From Prorocentrum cordatum (lineage: Eukaryota > Sar > Dinophyceae > Prorocentrales > Prorocentraceae): 64,000 nucleotides of DNA. Each line of letters begins with the position of its first letter. Within the stretch, counting starts at the first letter, position 1. The position numbers and the translations under genes were made by a program. The notes beneath the pieces are model-generated. The model did no database searches and had not been told where the DNA came from. It saw only the letters and a program-made list of their open reading frames with translations. The stretch spans positions 846,812 to 910,811 of the forward strand of contig CAUYUJ010011225.1 of NCBI GenBank assembly GCA_963575745.1, in the 5' to 3' direction. Shown here in pieces: positions 1-9,807 of this stretch.

Positions 1-504
1 AAGAGGTAACATCCAGTGCCGTCCTAGGTTTGGGCGCAAGAGGCCAGCGTCGGCTACAGTGCTGCCAATCGCAGCCTTATGCTGTAGGTTTTGATTAATC
101 CCAACATGTGATCTCCTTGAATACTCGACTGCTTGGGTGTAGTGTCGCTAGGTGGAAGAGGAGGAGGAGGAGGAGGACGAGGAGGAGGGGTCCAAAGTTC
201 ACTTCCCGAAGAGAGGTCAAAGGTTGAGTGCCCATGCTTTCTGGAGCTGGTCGCTTAGATTCAGGCCCTTCGTACCGAGCCGGTGTAGCTTAGTGATACC
301 CAGCCATCGCACAATCGGTGGATTTGGTGAAATGTTGTGGCCCCACACTTTTCCACCTCCTTGCGCCAGGGGAGGAGTCCGGAATTCCCCTTCCCCTCTT
401 CCTGCGGGTGGGGTGGAGGGGGCTCCACCCGCTTCGGAAGGGGCTTCTTGATTTCCAGAGCCACAGTCATCCAGTGGGTTCTCTTTTCGCTATCCGTGGG
501 TTTC
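1..504. other. No gene seen; short GGA microsatellite
   Basis: I see no supportable gene. Positions 150-189 are a GGA/GAC microsatellite. The short reading frames overlap on both strands, have no bias towards G/C third positions and resemble no family I know. Confidence 0.5.
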
Positions 505-975
505 TTTTTCAAGCCTCTTGGGAGTTCTTTCGGGGCCTCTTTGGGAGCGGTCCGGGGCTCGTTGGGGGCCAGTCAGGAGCCTCTCAGGATTTTTTTAGGT
601 TCTCTTGATGGCCTCTCATGGGTTTTCGTAGGCCCGCTGGCGGTCTAGGGGTCTTCTGGGGGCGGAGAGCTCGAAATGTAATTTCGAGTCTGTGTTTGCG
701 AAGGGCTTATCGCCTTTGTCCGCCACCCCTTTCTTGAGAGCAGTTTTGAAGCCTCCGGGGAGCCGTCTGGGAGCCTCTGGGGCTGTCTTCTGGGTCTCCT
801 GGGATGGGGCCATCCTGGGCTGTCGCGGGCCCCTCTGAAGTCCCTCTGGGGGTCCTCCGGGGCCGTAAAAAGGGCGTGCCAGTCTTGGGCTGTCTGAAGC
901 TGTTTCGGCCTCTCGATGGGGCCGCTTGGGGCGTCTTGGGGCGATCTTGAAGGTCTCTTCGGCCGTCGTGGGCGT
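505..975 (+). repeat. TTGGGG-type degenerate repeat, copy 1
   Basis: A run of degenerate 15-20 bp units built on CTTGGG(G)GCC(G/T). Related blocks lie near 6.9, 9.3, 44.0 and 57.8 kb, all reading the same way on the plus strand. It creates low-complexity Leu/Gly/Ser/Trp reading frames that should not be annotated as proteins. The last units run straight into a coding-like segment with a GTAAGT donor. Confidence 0.7.
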
Positions 976-1008
976 TGTGAAGACGAAGACTGCGAAGATG
1001 CTGAACAT
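953..1008 (+). CDS. Gene A candidate exon 1 (weak)
   Basis: Starts after AG|G and ends at a perfect GTAAGT donor. The phase-0 frame (SSAVVGVVKTKTAKMLN) has mostly G/C third positions and leaves two bases, AT, which would join the G opening the next candidate exon to make a Met codon. Caution: the segment is the tail of a TTGGGG repeat, and the tails of the copies near 44.3 and 58.1 kb look related, so it may be repeat rather than exon. Function unknown. Confidence 0.2.
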
Positions 1009-1009
1009 G

Positions 1010-1354
1010 TAAGTTTTTTTCCGAGAATGACGAAAGGTTTGCCTGTTGGGATGAGGCCTGGACCTTTTGCCCAAGCCCCCCCTTCAAAATCGGCTGGATC
1101 CTAAGGAATCGGCGATTTGCTTTTGGGGGGAGGATAGGGGGTCTCTCGGTTTAGTGGCCCTTCGGGGTTTGTTCAAGGCATGCGATTGGAAATGTGGTCT
1201 CTCATAGATAGGCAGATCGATGAAGGCAGATCGATAGGTAGATATAGAAATCGTCGCCACGAATCCCATCCCACGCGAATCGCACACCGACGCCTGCACC
1301 CATCCTCTCCTCCCTCCTTATGACCCGAAGGGTGGTTCTTTGGGGGAGCGTTTT
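1010..1354. other. No gene seen
   Basis: A T-run follows the GTAAGT site, then mixed sequence with a short GATAG/GATCGAT-rich patch around 1205-1250. Nothing supportable as a gene. Confidence 0.4.
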
Positions 1355-1520
1355 GGGCCCGCTTGATCCGACTCGATTCCGATATTCTGACGTTCCGACG
1401 CGGTCCGATACTTGCATGGCGTTGTTGTGCATCTTGGCACGGTCGATTCGATTCGATTCGATTCCGTGCCGATGCAGGCTGATCCGACGCACGTCCCGAT
1501 CCGATCCGACGGTCGAAGTG
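1355..1520 (+). repeat. GATTCGATTCC dispersed repeat, copy 1
   Basis: Rich in GATTCGATTCCGAT-like words and alignable by eye to 56230-56420 in the same orientation: a shared start around GATTCCGATATTC, a shared TTGCA(T/C)GGCGTTG block and a shared ATTCCGTGCCGATGCA end. This is an interspersed repeat of unknown class, not a gene. Confidence 0.6.
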
Positions 1521-2100
1521 TGGGAGCGTTTTGCGTTGTTTTCCAGTACCTCGTCGCCACTGCTGGATTCCCTATGTGATTCTGGTCCAAACGCAGCCCC
1601 CAATGGGTTTGGCACTCGGGTTTTGACCCGAGCCAAGACCCCTCGCCTCGACCGAGAAGTCCTCCTCCTTCTCCTCCTCATTCCCCTTTGGCTCAAAACG
1701 CGGCGTTGCTTTAAATTGCCAGGAGACGCTAAGGGCCACCAGGGGCCACAGACTAAGGCCCTTGGATAGGACCACTCCTGGGACGACCTGAGCTCTCCCC
1801 AGGGGCTAAGCAACCCGGTGTCCTACCGTAGTTGCCACGTAGGCCGCCCTCGTCTTTCTGGGCCCCCTTTCGCTTCGGCGCCCTCGGATTTTGTTGCGCG
1901 TTTTGTTGGCGTCAGGCTGGCGTTGCGTTGTGTTGCGTTTTGTGTTGTTCATTGGCGATGGTTCGTTGTTGTGTTGTTGTTTTGTTCGAGTGTTCTGTTC
2001 TGGCTTACACGTTGTTCGGACATGTTCGACACACCATGACGAAAATTATCCCAGTGCGACCCTACCTAGGAGTTGGAGCCTCTAGGAAAGCTTGTATATA
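1521..2100. other. No gene seen
   Basis: GT-rich plus-strand sequence (many TTGTGTTG words at 1900-2000) with no coding bias or repeat partner that I could find. Confidence 0.4.
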
Positions 2101-2104
2101 GCAG

Positions 2105-2325
2105 CAGCAATAGTGGATGCTGTGTTGCGCTATGCTATGATATGCTATGATATGCTATGGTGCGCAATGCTATGCTGGGCTAGGCTAGGCTATGCTTTGC
2201 TATGTTATGCTATGCTATGCTGCGCTATGTTATGCTGCGCTATGCTATGCTATGCTGTGCTATGCTTTTGCTTTGCCTTCGCTTTTGCCTTCACTTTTGC
2301 CTTTGCTTTTGCTTTTGCTTGGCAC
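2105..2325 (+). repeat. ATGCT pentamer microsatellite and TTTTGC tract
   Basis: Degenerate (TATGC)n pentamers (2120-2270) pass into CTTTTGC/CCTTTGC units. The pyrimidine-rich end lies immediately upstream of an AG|G site and could serve as a polypyrimidine tract. Repeat-derived Met/Leu/Cys frames here are artefacts. Confidence 0.75.
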
Positions 2326-2329
2326 CCAG

Positions 2330-2414
2330 GGAGCGCAACTGGGGGAACCGCTCCCAGGGGACCGGGGGAACCGCCCGGGGCGCTTTCCACTGCCCGGCCC
2401 CTTTAAGCCAGAAA
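2330..2414 (+). CDS. Gene A candidate exon 2
   Basis: Preceded by a pyrimidine-rich stretch and CAG|G, followed by a GTAAGA donor. Its first base would complete ATG with the AT left by the previous candidate; the remaining 28 codons (beginning ERNWGNRSQGTGGT) end in phase 0 with mostly G/C third positions. The next candidate exon begins in phase 0, so phases agree. The frame starting GAQLGEPLPGDRG is also open, so the frame is not certain. No domain recognised. Confidence 0.3.
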
Positions 2415-3117
2415 GTAAGAACCTTTCTAGGCAGAGCCTAGTTAGGGAACAAGACGACCCAAACAAAGCTAAACATGTTCAGCAGCACAACCGAACAGAA
2501 CAGTAGAACAGCTGTCCGGTGCAGCCTTGGTCTGGGTCCTTCGCGCCAGTCTTCATTTCTGCGTTGCGAGTATGTGTGTATGTGTGCCCATGCCTGGGTG
2601 TGCGCATGGCACGGTGGATCCCTGGCGGTTGATGCTTGCCCCCGATTCTTGAATGGGCCGGCCGTTGTTGCGTTCTCTGCTCTCCGATGTTCTACGCCTC
2701 GACGTTGCGCGGGAGGCCGCGACGCCAAAACGTGTGTCTGTGCGTGTGTGTATGTGTGTGTGCATGGACCGACCGCAACGCTTTTCAGCTTGGTTTGAGC
2801 CCTTGTGTTGTCATACTTTTCGTTGTTCGTTGCTGCTTCGTTTCGTTGTTCGTTGCTGTTTTATTCGGCCCTGTTCGTTGTTCGCGTTCGCCTGGCACCA
2901 GCGTCGTTTAAAACCTTCGTTTTCAACGTTGGGCCTCGCTTCGATGTTCGTTCTAAACGCCTTTTCGTTTCAACTATCGTTGTTGACGGTCCTTGTCTGC
3001 GTGTGTGCGTTTGTGTGGCGTTGTTTCTTCGTGCCTTAACGCCTCCGCTCCAAACGGAGGGCGAGGGGGCGATGTAGAGGCGGAGGGCGGCGTGATGTCG
3101 GCCGTCCGCCCTGCGAG
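2415..3117. other. Intron-like, TG-rich sequence
   Basis: Contains short TG/GTGT tracts (about 2570-2620 and 2725-2765) and TCGTTGTTCG-type repeats around 2810-2990. No gene; intronic if the gene A model holds. Confidence 0.4.
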
Positions 3118-3183
3118 GCAGTGCAGTCGATGATGAGGCAGAAGATGATCTTCGAGGAGTCCAGGAGGAAGCAGGAGCTCGGC
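3118..3183 (+). CDS. Gene A candidate exon 3
   Basis: Follows GCGAG|G. Phase 0 gives AVQSMMRQKMIFEESRRKQE and onward, highly charged and helix-forming, with almost every codon ending in G or C. The flanking frames lack this bias. It follows the previous candidate in phase. No clear donor is visible, so the end is approximate. The composition resembles a coiled-coil segment and matches the other gene A pieces. Function unknown. Confidence 0.35.
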
Positions 3184-3610
3184 CGTCCACACTCCTCAGG
3201 GGAAGCCGAACGTTCGAGTAGAGGATCGACTGCAGAATTGATTTGCTCCCGAATTTCTTTTTCCAGCCGTATCTGCAAAACAATGCGTAGAGTGTGCCGT
3301 ATACCTACGGACATCCGACGCGTTCCTTGCATATTCGGCGCGACTGCCAATTCGAAGTGAGTGCGTTCTGTCGTCGATCCTGTGATCGAAACGTGCCCCA
3401 GAACAGACGTACCCTTGAGAGGGTGCCTTGGGGTCCACCTCGGGACGCCCAGCGGCTGCGTGTTGGCGCCCGCTGTGGCTAGAGCCGTGGCCGCTGCGAC
3501 ACCTCACTGGGGGTATGTCGTCCTGGGGGAACGCTTGAGCCTTCCCAAACCCCTCCCTTTCGAAGGAGGAAGGTTTGCACACACATATACTTTTAGAGCT
3601 CGGCGCGGAG
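3184..3610. other. No gene seen
   Basis: Overlapping frames on both strands without coding bias. Nothing recognised. Confidence 0.4.
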
Positions 3611-3707
3611 TTCTTGGATCGGCGCTGGAGCCTCCTCCCAGGCGCGCGGAGCCCGCCAGGGGCGGCGCCAGAGACGCCGCCAGGGGGTCCCAGCGCCGAT
3701 CCAAGAA
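3611..3707. mobile_element. Short 97-bp inverted-repeat element, copy 1
   Basis: Perfect 18-bp terminal inverted repeats (TTCTTGGATCGGCGCTGG and its complement) enclose a GC-rich core that is itself partly palindromic (GGCGGCGCC). A degenerate relative lies at 24543-24647. It is too short to encode anything and looks like a MITE- or introner-sized hairpin element. No unambiguous target duplication is visible. Confidence 0.6.
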
Positions 3708-4154
3708 GTTCGCATGGAGCGCCGACAGTTGATTTATGTTGACGGAGTGTTTTCTTGCTCCACCCTACCCTCCGTCCTCCTCCACAGTGCCCCTACAGTC
3801 GCCGCTTGCTTCTAGTCTCTCTGGATCAGGGCTCGAGCTAAACGGTGTTTTGGCGATTTCGTGGACCGTTGTCGTTTTGATTCCGTTTCGCAGTAAGGGC
3901 AGAACGAAGACAGAACGAGTGACAACGAAGTCAAAACGAGCATGAGAAACGCGGTTCAGCTCGAGCCCTGCTTTGGATCATAACACCCCCCGCCCTAACC
4001 TCCTCGTCCTCCGCCCCCAGCGTGAAGCTGCGGCAGGCTCGTGCCGCGTCGGCGCGGCGGCGACCCCAGCCCAGGGCGTTCCACGCCGACTGCCGCTGGT
4101 GGCCCAGCAGTGGCCGCTCCCGAGCCATCTGCGCCATCCCTGCCATGGCTCGGA
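3708..4154. other. No gene seen
   Basis: Mixed sequence; a few ACGA-rich words near 3900-3945. No reading frame with coding bias. Confidence 0.35.
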
Positions 4155-4270
4155 CGTGTGAAGGGTTGGGCGGGGGATTAATGCGTTCCAGAGCGTTCCA
4201 GAACGCTCCGAAAAGGCCGTGGCGCCCGATGCACCCTGCCGAACCGCCGCATCTCGGAGATTCTCGACTC
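4155..4270 (-). repeat. GAGCGTTC dispersed repeat, copy 1
   Basis: On the minus strand this matches 39850-39960 read on the plus strand: a GCATCGGGC block, then a hairpin made of GAGCGTTC and GAACGCTC, then an AACG...CCCCGCC tail. The other copy keeps the hairpin apart from one G-T pair. Interspersed repeat of unknown class. Confidence 0.5.
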
Positions 4271-4317
4271 ATCCCCCCCGAATACATTATCCTCTTGGCT
4301 TCGTCTCACACTCTGTC

Positions 4318-4415
4318 TCGGCAAGGACCACCGGGGAGCATCGTGAATCATCTGGCAAGCAAATCACGCACGGCACCGAAACGTGCACAAGGAGTGGACG
4401 TTCGAGCGATGGCAG
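4318..4415 (+). repeat. GGACGTCCGAGCGATGGC repeat, copy 1
   Basis: Shares a GGAGCATC...TCATC block and a TGGACGT(T/C)C(G/C)(A)AGCGATGGC block, similarly spaced, with 42248-42350 and 60205-60290. All three copies are on the plus strand. Noncoding interspersed repeat. Confidence 0.55.
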
Positions 4416-4824
4416 GTGTCGGGGGAAGCCGCGACCGCTCAAGGCTGAAGGATCCGTGCGATCTGCAATGACACCCTCGAGGGCGCGACGTCGTTCACGC
4501 TTCGCGACGACGATGACGACAACGACGAAAACGACGACGACGACGGTTCGGCTCTTCCTGGGTTCCCGCTTCGCGGTTCGGCTCCGATTCCTCCCCATCC
4601 TCTTCTTCTCCCCTGGGGGGCGGCGCGAGAGCGCGAAGTGATTCGCGCGGCGCGAGGCGCGAAGTCAGGCGCCCTTGGCTATCGGAAAGCCGCACTCGCT
4701 CGAGGTTGAAGGATCCGTGCTGTCTGAAGCAAGCGCTGAAGTCGTCACGACACTCACCTGCCGCACTCATCATCTATCCGCCGCCAATTTCCTCACTGGT
4801 GATCCATACCCTGTTCCTTGTGCT
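4416..4824. other. Direct repeat and ACG microsatellite
   Basis: The words GCTGAAGGATCCGTGC (about 4443) and GTTGAAGGATCCGTGC (about 4704) sit in similar contexts, forming a direct repeat. Between them lies an ACG-rich stretch (4500-4545). No gene. Confidence 0.45.
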
Positions 4825-4985
4825 GCATGACCAGTCAAAACGCTACAGCAAGGACAGGACAACGGCTCTGGTTTCCGGGCCGTTCCTCAGATTCAGGTCT
4901 GGGAGTTGATGAGTGGTCGAGGCTCGCTCCTGCGTTCCTGATTCATTCCTCCTTAGTCATGGTAGCACGATGGCTCTGCCCCCCT
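4825..4985 (+). repeat. CCGTTCCT(T/C)GATT dispersed repeat, copy 1
   Basis: Aligns by eye with 11605-11800 and 16700-16880 in the same orientation: a CTACAG(T/C)CAA-like start, a GG(A/C)CCGTTCCT block and a GTTCCTGATT...GCACGATG end. This is the most diverged of the three. Function unknown. Confidence 0.45.
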
Positions 4986-5269
4986 TTATCGTTCATGCCC
5001 CTCTTACGCCTGACGCTCATGCGCCCACTCCTACATCGTCGGCGTCCCGTGCGCACGGTGCGGGCCGCCGAGGGACTGCTCGGGCAGCCGTCATGGAGCC
5101 CGGCGTTGAGGCTGCGCCGACCTTGCGCCTTCCCCTGCGGCTGCGGCGCCCCCTGGGGGGCGCACGCGGCCGCGCGGGGCGCGGCGCCGGGCCCTCGCCT
5201 ACCGTGCTGGGCGCCCACGGGGGGGGGGGGATTCGAACCCTCCCCTCCGCCCTGCACTGCAAGCGGATG

Positions 5270-5633
5270 ATAGGACTATATGAGAGTTGGTTCGTTCTCG
5301 AGTGCGATTCTATTAGAGCTGGACCCAGCCCTCGTAAAATTTCAGTGGAGCTGGATAGAGCCGTAGTAGAAATCAAATAGAGCTGGATCCAGCCTTGATG
5401 GATCCAACCTTGGCAGGATTGCATTGAAGTTGGTTCGAGCCTCAGTAGGACTCCCTGAGAGCTGGATCCAGCCCTGATTTTACAAGAGCTGGATCAAGTT
5501 CTCGTAGGATTCGGGTTCATCTGAATTGAGCCAGTGGGCTTCTCCCAGAGCTGGATCCATTCGATTCGGGCTGGATCGACCTTGTGTACGATTCCATTAG
5601 AGCTGCTTCCAGCCCTGGTAGGATTCTATCATC
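5270..5633 (+). repeat. GAGCTGGATCCAGCC satellite, left part
   Basis: Degenerate units of roughly 30-40 bp built on TAGAGCTGGATCCAGCCCT and GTAGGATTC. The core GCTGGATCCAGC is palindromic. The array resumes after the inverted-repeat element to its right, so that element appears to have inserted into the satellite. Confidence 0.7.
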
Positions 5634-6341
5634 GGGGGGGGAGGGGTGTGGTGTAAAGGGTTGCGGTGCCAGCGCTGGAAATTGCGATGTTACCGACGAT
5701 ATCTGCAAGTGCCTTACATACCGATGTCAACAGCGTTGGTTTCGCGACGACCGCATCAACCGACGTCAGACTTTAAGGTTCGGACTCTCCCAAGCGAGGT
5801 CCGTCCAATTCGAGCGGCTGCGCAATACCGATTCCAGGACGTTCGATTGCCGAGCGCGCGATTCTGGAAATGTTGGAATTTCCCGAATTCATGTTTGTGT
5901 GTTCGGAATTCCCTGAGTTTCTTTTTCTGATGTCGGAATGTCCAGAACGTCGTTTGGGAATTTCCGTAATTTGGGATTGCGCGCGAAACAAACATGGATT
6001 AAGATTCATGAATTTCCAGAATCATGTTTTTGGCAAATCTCCGGTTCAAGAATCAGTCTGGTCGCTATTCGGAACCTCCAGAATAGTTTTGCTTGCGATT
6101 CGATGTTGGTGGTCGCAGGCTTGGCGATCGGACAATATCGGGTTGGCATTTGCGTCGTTGTTCAAATTCGATTGCGGCCTCTCGGGAGACGTGGAATCAG
6201 GTCTGACGTTGTTCGACGCGACCGTCGCAAGGCCAGCATGGGTGATATCCGCATGTAAGGCACTTGCAGATATGTTTGATAATATCGGCATTTCCAGCGC
6301 TGGCACCGCACCCCTTTACGCCACACCCCAATCCCCCCTCC
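5634..6341. mobile_element. 0.7-kb element with about 95-bp terminal inverted repeats
   Basis: The first and last roughly 95 bp are inverted copies at about 80% identity by eye. Both arms carry GGTGCCAGCGCTGGAAAT and ATCTGCAAGTGCCTTACAT. The interior has no long reading frame with coding bias and includes a TTCCCGAATTC/GGAATTC-rich patch (5870-6030). This fits a non-autonomous DNA transposon, MITE or foldback element inserted in the GAGCTGGATCC satellite. Outer ends are G-rich and degenerate; no clear target duplication. Confidence 0.65.
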
Positions 6342-6600
6342 AAGAATTAGAGCTGAATCGAGCCGTACTATGATTATAGTCGAGCTCGTTCGAATCTCAA
6401 TATAAGTGTATCAGAGTCGCCGCATGGTTCAGCTGGTCCAGCCCTAGTATGCTTCTGTTTCTCAGTATCGAATATCAACATAAGTATTATCATGTTTCTG
6501 TTGGAGCTGGTCCAGCCCTGGTATGCTTCCACTAGAGTTAGAGCGAGCCCTTGTAGGATCCTACTAGAACTGGATCAAGTCATACAAGGATTATGTTCTG
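6342..6600 (+). repeat. GAGCTGGATCCAGCC satellite, right part
   Basis: Continues the units seen left of the inverted-repeat element (AGAGCTGAATCGAGCC, AGCTGGTCCAGCCCT, GTAGGATCCTACTAG), more diverged. No coding potential. Confidence 0.65.
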
Positions 6601-6612
6601 CACGCTGCGCGT

Positions 6613-7310
6613 ATCCCCACCAGCCCATTCAGAAACCCTGCCCTTCCGAGCTGATGGGAAAAGGGACGAAGAGACACATCTAGGGAAACAAAGCGTGCAA
6701 GGGGTTAGCATTGGAAGGCCTCTTCGGGCCGTCCCTGGGCGCCGCGTGGGGGCGAGGGGAAATCCAGGAGGAGGAGGAGGAGGAGGAGGAGGACGAGGAG
6801 GAGGTGGACGAGGACGCGGATGAGGACGAGGACGAGGAGGATGAGGACTAGACGACGCGGACGAGGACTCATGGAACCGTCTAGAGGTATTCTTGCGGCT
6901 GCTGCTGCTGCTGGTGCTCTCTGGGAGTTTGGGGGGCCCTCTTGGAACCCTCTTGGTAACCCTGGCAGGCTTCTTGGGATCATCTTGGAGGCCATCGATT
7001 ACAGGATGGGCGGGTCCCCAACTCAGCTCCCTTCTCAGGAGCCGGCAAACCGCTTCTTGGGGCGCTCTTGGAGCGGTTTTGGGGCCGTTTGGAGCATCTT
7101 GGGAGCCATCTTGAGCCAGCTTGGGCTATCTGAGCAATCTTGGAGGTCATCTTGAACTCTCTGAGACCGCTCGGGGGCCTCTTGGGGGCCTCTCGGGTGC
7201 CTCTTGGGGCCCTCTTGGGACCCTCTTGGAGCCCTCTTGGGGCTCTATTGGGGCTCTCTTGGGATCCCTGGAGCGCCTCTTGGGGCCATCTTCGAGGCTA
7301 TCGATCAAAG
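6613..7310 (+). repeat. Composite repeat: CCACCAGCCCATTCAG block, GGA tract, TTGGGG units (copy 2)
   Basis: Begins with a block resembling 9095-9150 and 15040-15100 (CAGCCCATTCAGAAAC), passes into a GGA/GAC microsatellite (6760-6860) and then into TTGGGG-type units ending near an ATCTT(C/G)(G)AGGC...ATCGAT tail. The same order recurs around 9.1-9.6 kb, so the pieces may travel together. Long Leu/Gly/Trp frames here are repeat artefacts. Confidence 0.55.
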
Positions 7311-7474
7311 GAGGGATTCACCCGATCGAGCCCTCCCTCTCGGGGGGCACGATCCTCGTGATGGGGTGTCAAACATTGGCCCTCCCAAGGGCCGATCTTG
7401 GACGCTCCAACGCCTCGCGGTCCCCCCCGTCCAGGTCCAGAGGAGGGGGTAGGGGGAGGGGTCAAGACGCCCTC

Positions 7475-7597
7475 CCCGCCCGCAAAGCCGCCTCGCTCAC
7501 TCCCACCCGCCCTCCCAACACATACGTAGCACCCGAGTCTGGCCCGAGCCTCAGCATATTCAGGAGTCGTCTTTGGATGGGCAGCTACTGGGGGCCA
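7475..7597 (+). repeat. Direct repeat flanking the CCG tract, left copy
   Basis: Matches 8175-8290: CACTCCCACCCGCCCTCC, then AACACATA, then an AGCACCCGAG-type word, then a TTTGATGGACAGCTA-type word. Offset is about 700 bp, so the intervening CCG tract and CAGGGATGG block form one duplicated unit. Confidence 0.6.
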
Positions 7598-7782
7598 ATC
7601 TGCCGCCGGCGCCGCCGCCTCCGCCGCTGCCCGCCGCCGCCCGGCGCCGCCGCCGCCGCGCCGCCGCCGTCGTCGCCGTTACCCGCCGCCGCCGCGCCGC
7701 CCGCGGCCGCCGCCGCCGCGCCCCCGCTGCCGAATCGCCTCCGCCGCAGCCGCTGCGCCGCAGCCGCTGCTGCCACCGCTGC

Positions 7783-7825
<43 letters not shown>

Positions 7826-7977
7826 CCCGCCGCCGCCGCCACCGCCGCTGCCACCGCCGCTGCCGTCGCAGCCGCTGCCGCGCCGCAGCCGCCGCAGCCG
7901 CCGCCGCCGCAGCCGCCGCAGCCGCCGCCGCCGCCGCACCCGCCGCAGCCGCCGCCGCCGCCACCGCCGCCGCCAAG
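7598..7977. repeat. (CCG)n tract
   Basis: About 380 bp of nearly pure CCG/GCC trinucleotide with GCAGCC interruptions. It yields long poly-Ala, poly-Arg, poly-Pro or poly-Gly frames in all six frames, which are artefacts of the trinucleotide and not proteins. Confidence 0.9.
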
Positions 7978-8290
7978 TGTACACTCTGCTTTGTTTTTTG
8001 ACAGGGATGGTGGGGGGAGGCCGCATCGGGTTGGCTGCGCATGCTCCGAATTTGGAGGCAGAGTGTGTTTTGTATGGTTTTTGTTACAAGGGATGGTGGG
8101 GGGCCCGCATTGTCCTTGGTTGGCTCACAGTCGCTTGTGGGAGGGGGTGTTTACTAATAGGGAACAGTGGCCAAGACACCCTCCAGGCAGCAAGCCGTTC
8201 ACTCCCACCCGCCCTCCAAACACATAAGTAACACCCGAGCCTTAGCATGCTCCGCGGCCGTTTTTTGATGGACAGCTATTGGGAACCAAA
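7978..8290 (+). repeat. CAGGGATGGTG dispersed repeat and right direct repeat
   Basis: TTTTTTGACAGGGATGGTGGGG, read as two words, is followed by GCGCATGCTCCGAATTTGG; both recur at 8786-8985. Fragments of the family (CATCCCTGTC on the opposite strand) occur near 8.50, 8.57, 8.71, 12.97, 13.79 and 61.82 kb. The end (8175-8290) is the right copy of the repeat that flanks the CCG tract. Confidence 0.55.
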
Positions 8291-8785
8291 ACCGACCCCA
8301 TGTGCGCGACGTTGGGGCGAGGTGCGCCACGCGCGCCACGCGCGCCAGGCACCCCTGGGGCCCGAGCGTGCCAGGCACGCCTAGTGCGCCAGATGCTCCT
8401 TCCAGCCGCGCCAGGTGCGCCACGTCCGGGGCACGTGCAGAGTGTGTCATGTGCGCCTGCGCACATGACAGCACACACCGGGGAACATGTCGATCCCCAC
8501 CATCCCTGTCGAACACCCATGCCTATCATTGTGTCTGGTGGGCCTGCGCACAGCAGTCCATACACCACCACCCCCGCCGTCCCTGACGAAACCACTTGAC
8601 CATGATCGCGGTTTGGCCGCGCACTGTCCACATTTAGCCGCTGGGTGCAGTTTGTATTGTGTGTTTGTCAGGGCTGGTAGCCCTGCGCGCAGCAGGCAAT
8701 ATGCTGACACCACCGCCGTCCCTGTCGAAAAACAATACAAGTGCCCGCGGGCCTCACAAACATGACTCCGGACTTTGCCCCAAAC
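8291..8785. repeat. GCGCCAGG-rich patch, perfect hairpin, inverted CAGGGATGG copies
   Basis: The first part is a GTGCGCCA/GCGCGCCAGG-rich patch. 8445-8470 is a perfect hairpin with arms TGTCATGTGCGC and GCGCACATGACA and a 2-nt loop. The remainder carries minus-strand copies of the CAGGGATGG family. No gene. Confidence 0.55.
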
Positions 8786-8990
8786 TGTACTGCGTATTGT
8801 TTTTTGGCAGGGATGGTGAAGGGGGGCGGCTGCTTCGGGTTGGTTGCGCATGCTCCGAATTTGGAGGCAGAGTGCGGTTTGTATTGTTGTTCGACAGGGA
8901 TCGTGAAGGGGGGCCCTCATGGTGTGTTCATGGTTCCGGGTTTGCTGCCGGCCGGGTGGGGGAGGGGGTGTTTATTAGTAGAGAACAGTG
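8786..8990 (+). repeat. CAGGGATGGTG dispersed repeat, second plus copy
   Basis: Aligns over roughly 180 bp with 7978-8160, including GCGCATGCTCCGAATTTGGAG (as two adjacent words) and a GGGGGAGGGGGTGTTTA end. No coding bias. Confidence 0.6.
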
Positions 8991-9094
8991 ATCAACCTTT
9001 CCCCGAAGGGGAAGCAGGGTTTTTTGAAGAGGAAAAAACGTCATCGTTAGACCATTTGCACCCAGAGGGTTGGGATTGTAGACGCTTCGCTGGA

Positions 9095-9800
9095 CTACCA
9101 GCCCATCCAGAAACGATGCCCAGAAGAGTTGCCCTGATCAGGGATGCAGAACAGGAGGCAGTGGAGCAAAGGGCTGGGTAAGACGTCGCACACCGAGAGG
9201 AAAAGGATAGAGGAGGAATCGGAACAATAGGAGAAGAGGAGGAGTAGGAAGAGGGGGAGGAGGAGGAAGGAAGAGGAACAATCGGATGAGGAACAGGAGG
9301 AGGAGGGCGAGCAGAAAGGCCAGGGCCTCTTTTCGAGTTTGTTTCGAGGGCTTCTTGGGGTCCCCTTGGCCGTCTTGCGGATCCCTTGGCAGCCCCTAGA
9401 GCCGCTTGAGGCTTCTTGGGTGCCTCTGGGTGCTTCTTGGGGGTCTCTTGGGGGCCTCTTGGGGGCAGCTTGGGGGCCTCGTTGGGGCCTCGCTTTGGGC
9501 ACCCTTTGAAGCTTCGGCGGGTCATCTTGGAGGCAGTTTGGAAGAGATCGATCAAGTGAGGGAGGCTCCTTACTTGTGTTCCCCCCCGTAGAGGCCAACG
9601 TGTGGCCAGAGCCTGTGTCAAAGACAATGATGTTGGCCTTTTTGCCGGGGGGCCTCTATGGGGCCTCTATGGGGCCTTGGGGCTTCTTGGGAGTCTCTTC
9701 GGAGCATCTTGGGGGCCTCTTTGGGCCTCCTGTGCACCTCTTGGGGTACTCTTGGGAGCCTCGGGGATTTGGGGGGAGCTCCTCATCGGCCAACTAAGGC
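9095..9800 (+). repeat. Composite repeat, copy 3 (CCAGCCCATCCAG, GGA, TTGGGG)
   Basis: Same order as 6613-7310: a CAGCCCATCCAGAAAC block, a GGA-rich tract (9195-9310) and TTGGGG units. A GTAAGA word follows the first block, and the frame before it (VALIRDAEQEAVEQRA) looks exon-like, but the block is repetitive, so I keep it as repeat. Confidence 0.5.
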
Positions 9801-9807
9801 AAGATAG

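Noticed and set aside
283-350. A-box-like GTGTAGCTTAGTGATA on the plus strand, tRNA-like
   Set aside because: No matching B box or T-arm within tRNA distance and no closed cloverleaf.
5222-5270. tRNA-like B box (GGTTCGAATCC) on the minus strand
   Set aside because: The T-arm is imperfect, the acceptor and D-arm cannot be folded around it, and the poly-G run next to it makes chance likely.
7108-7135. Minus-strand CTTGAGCCA... resembling the spliced leader
   Set aside because: Matches only nine bases before gaps are needed, and it lies in CTTGGG-type repeat that produces such words by chance.
7560-8230. Long Ala/Pro/Arg frames in the CCG tract
   Set aside because: All six frames are open because of the trinucleotide; no coding evidence.
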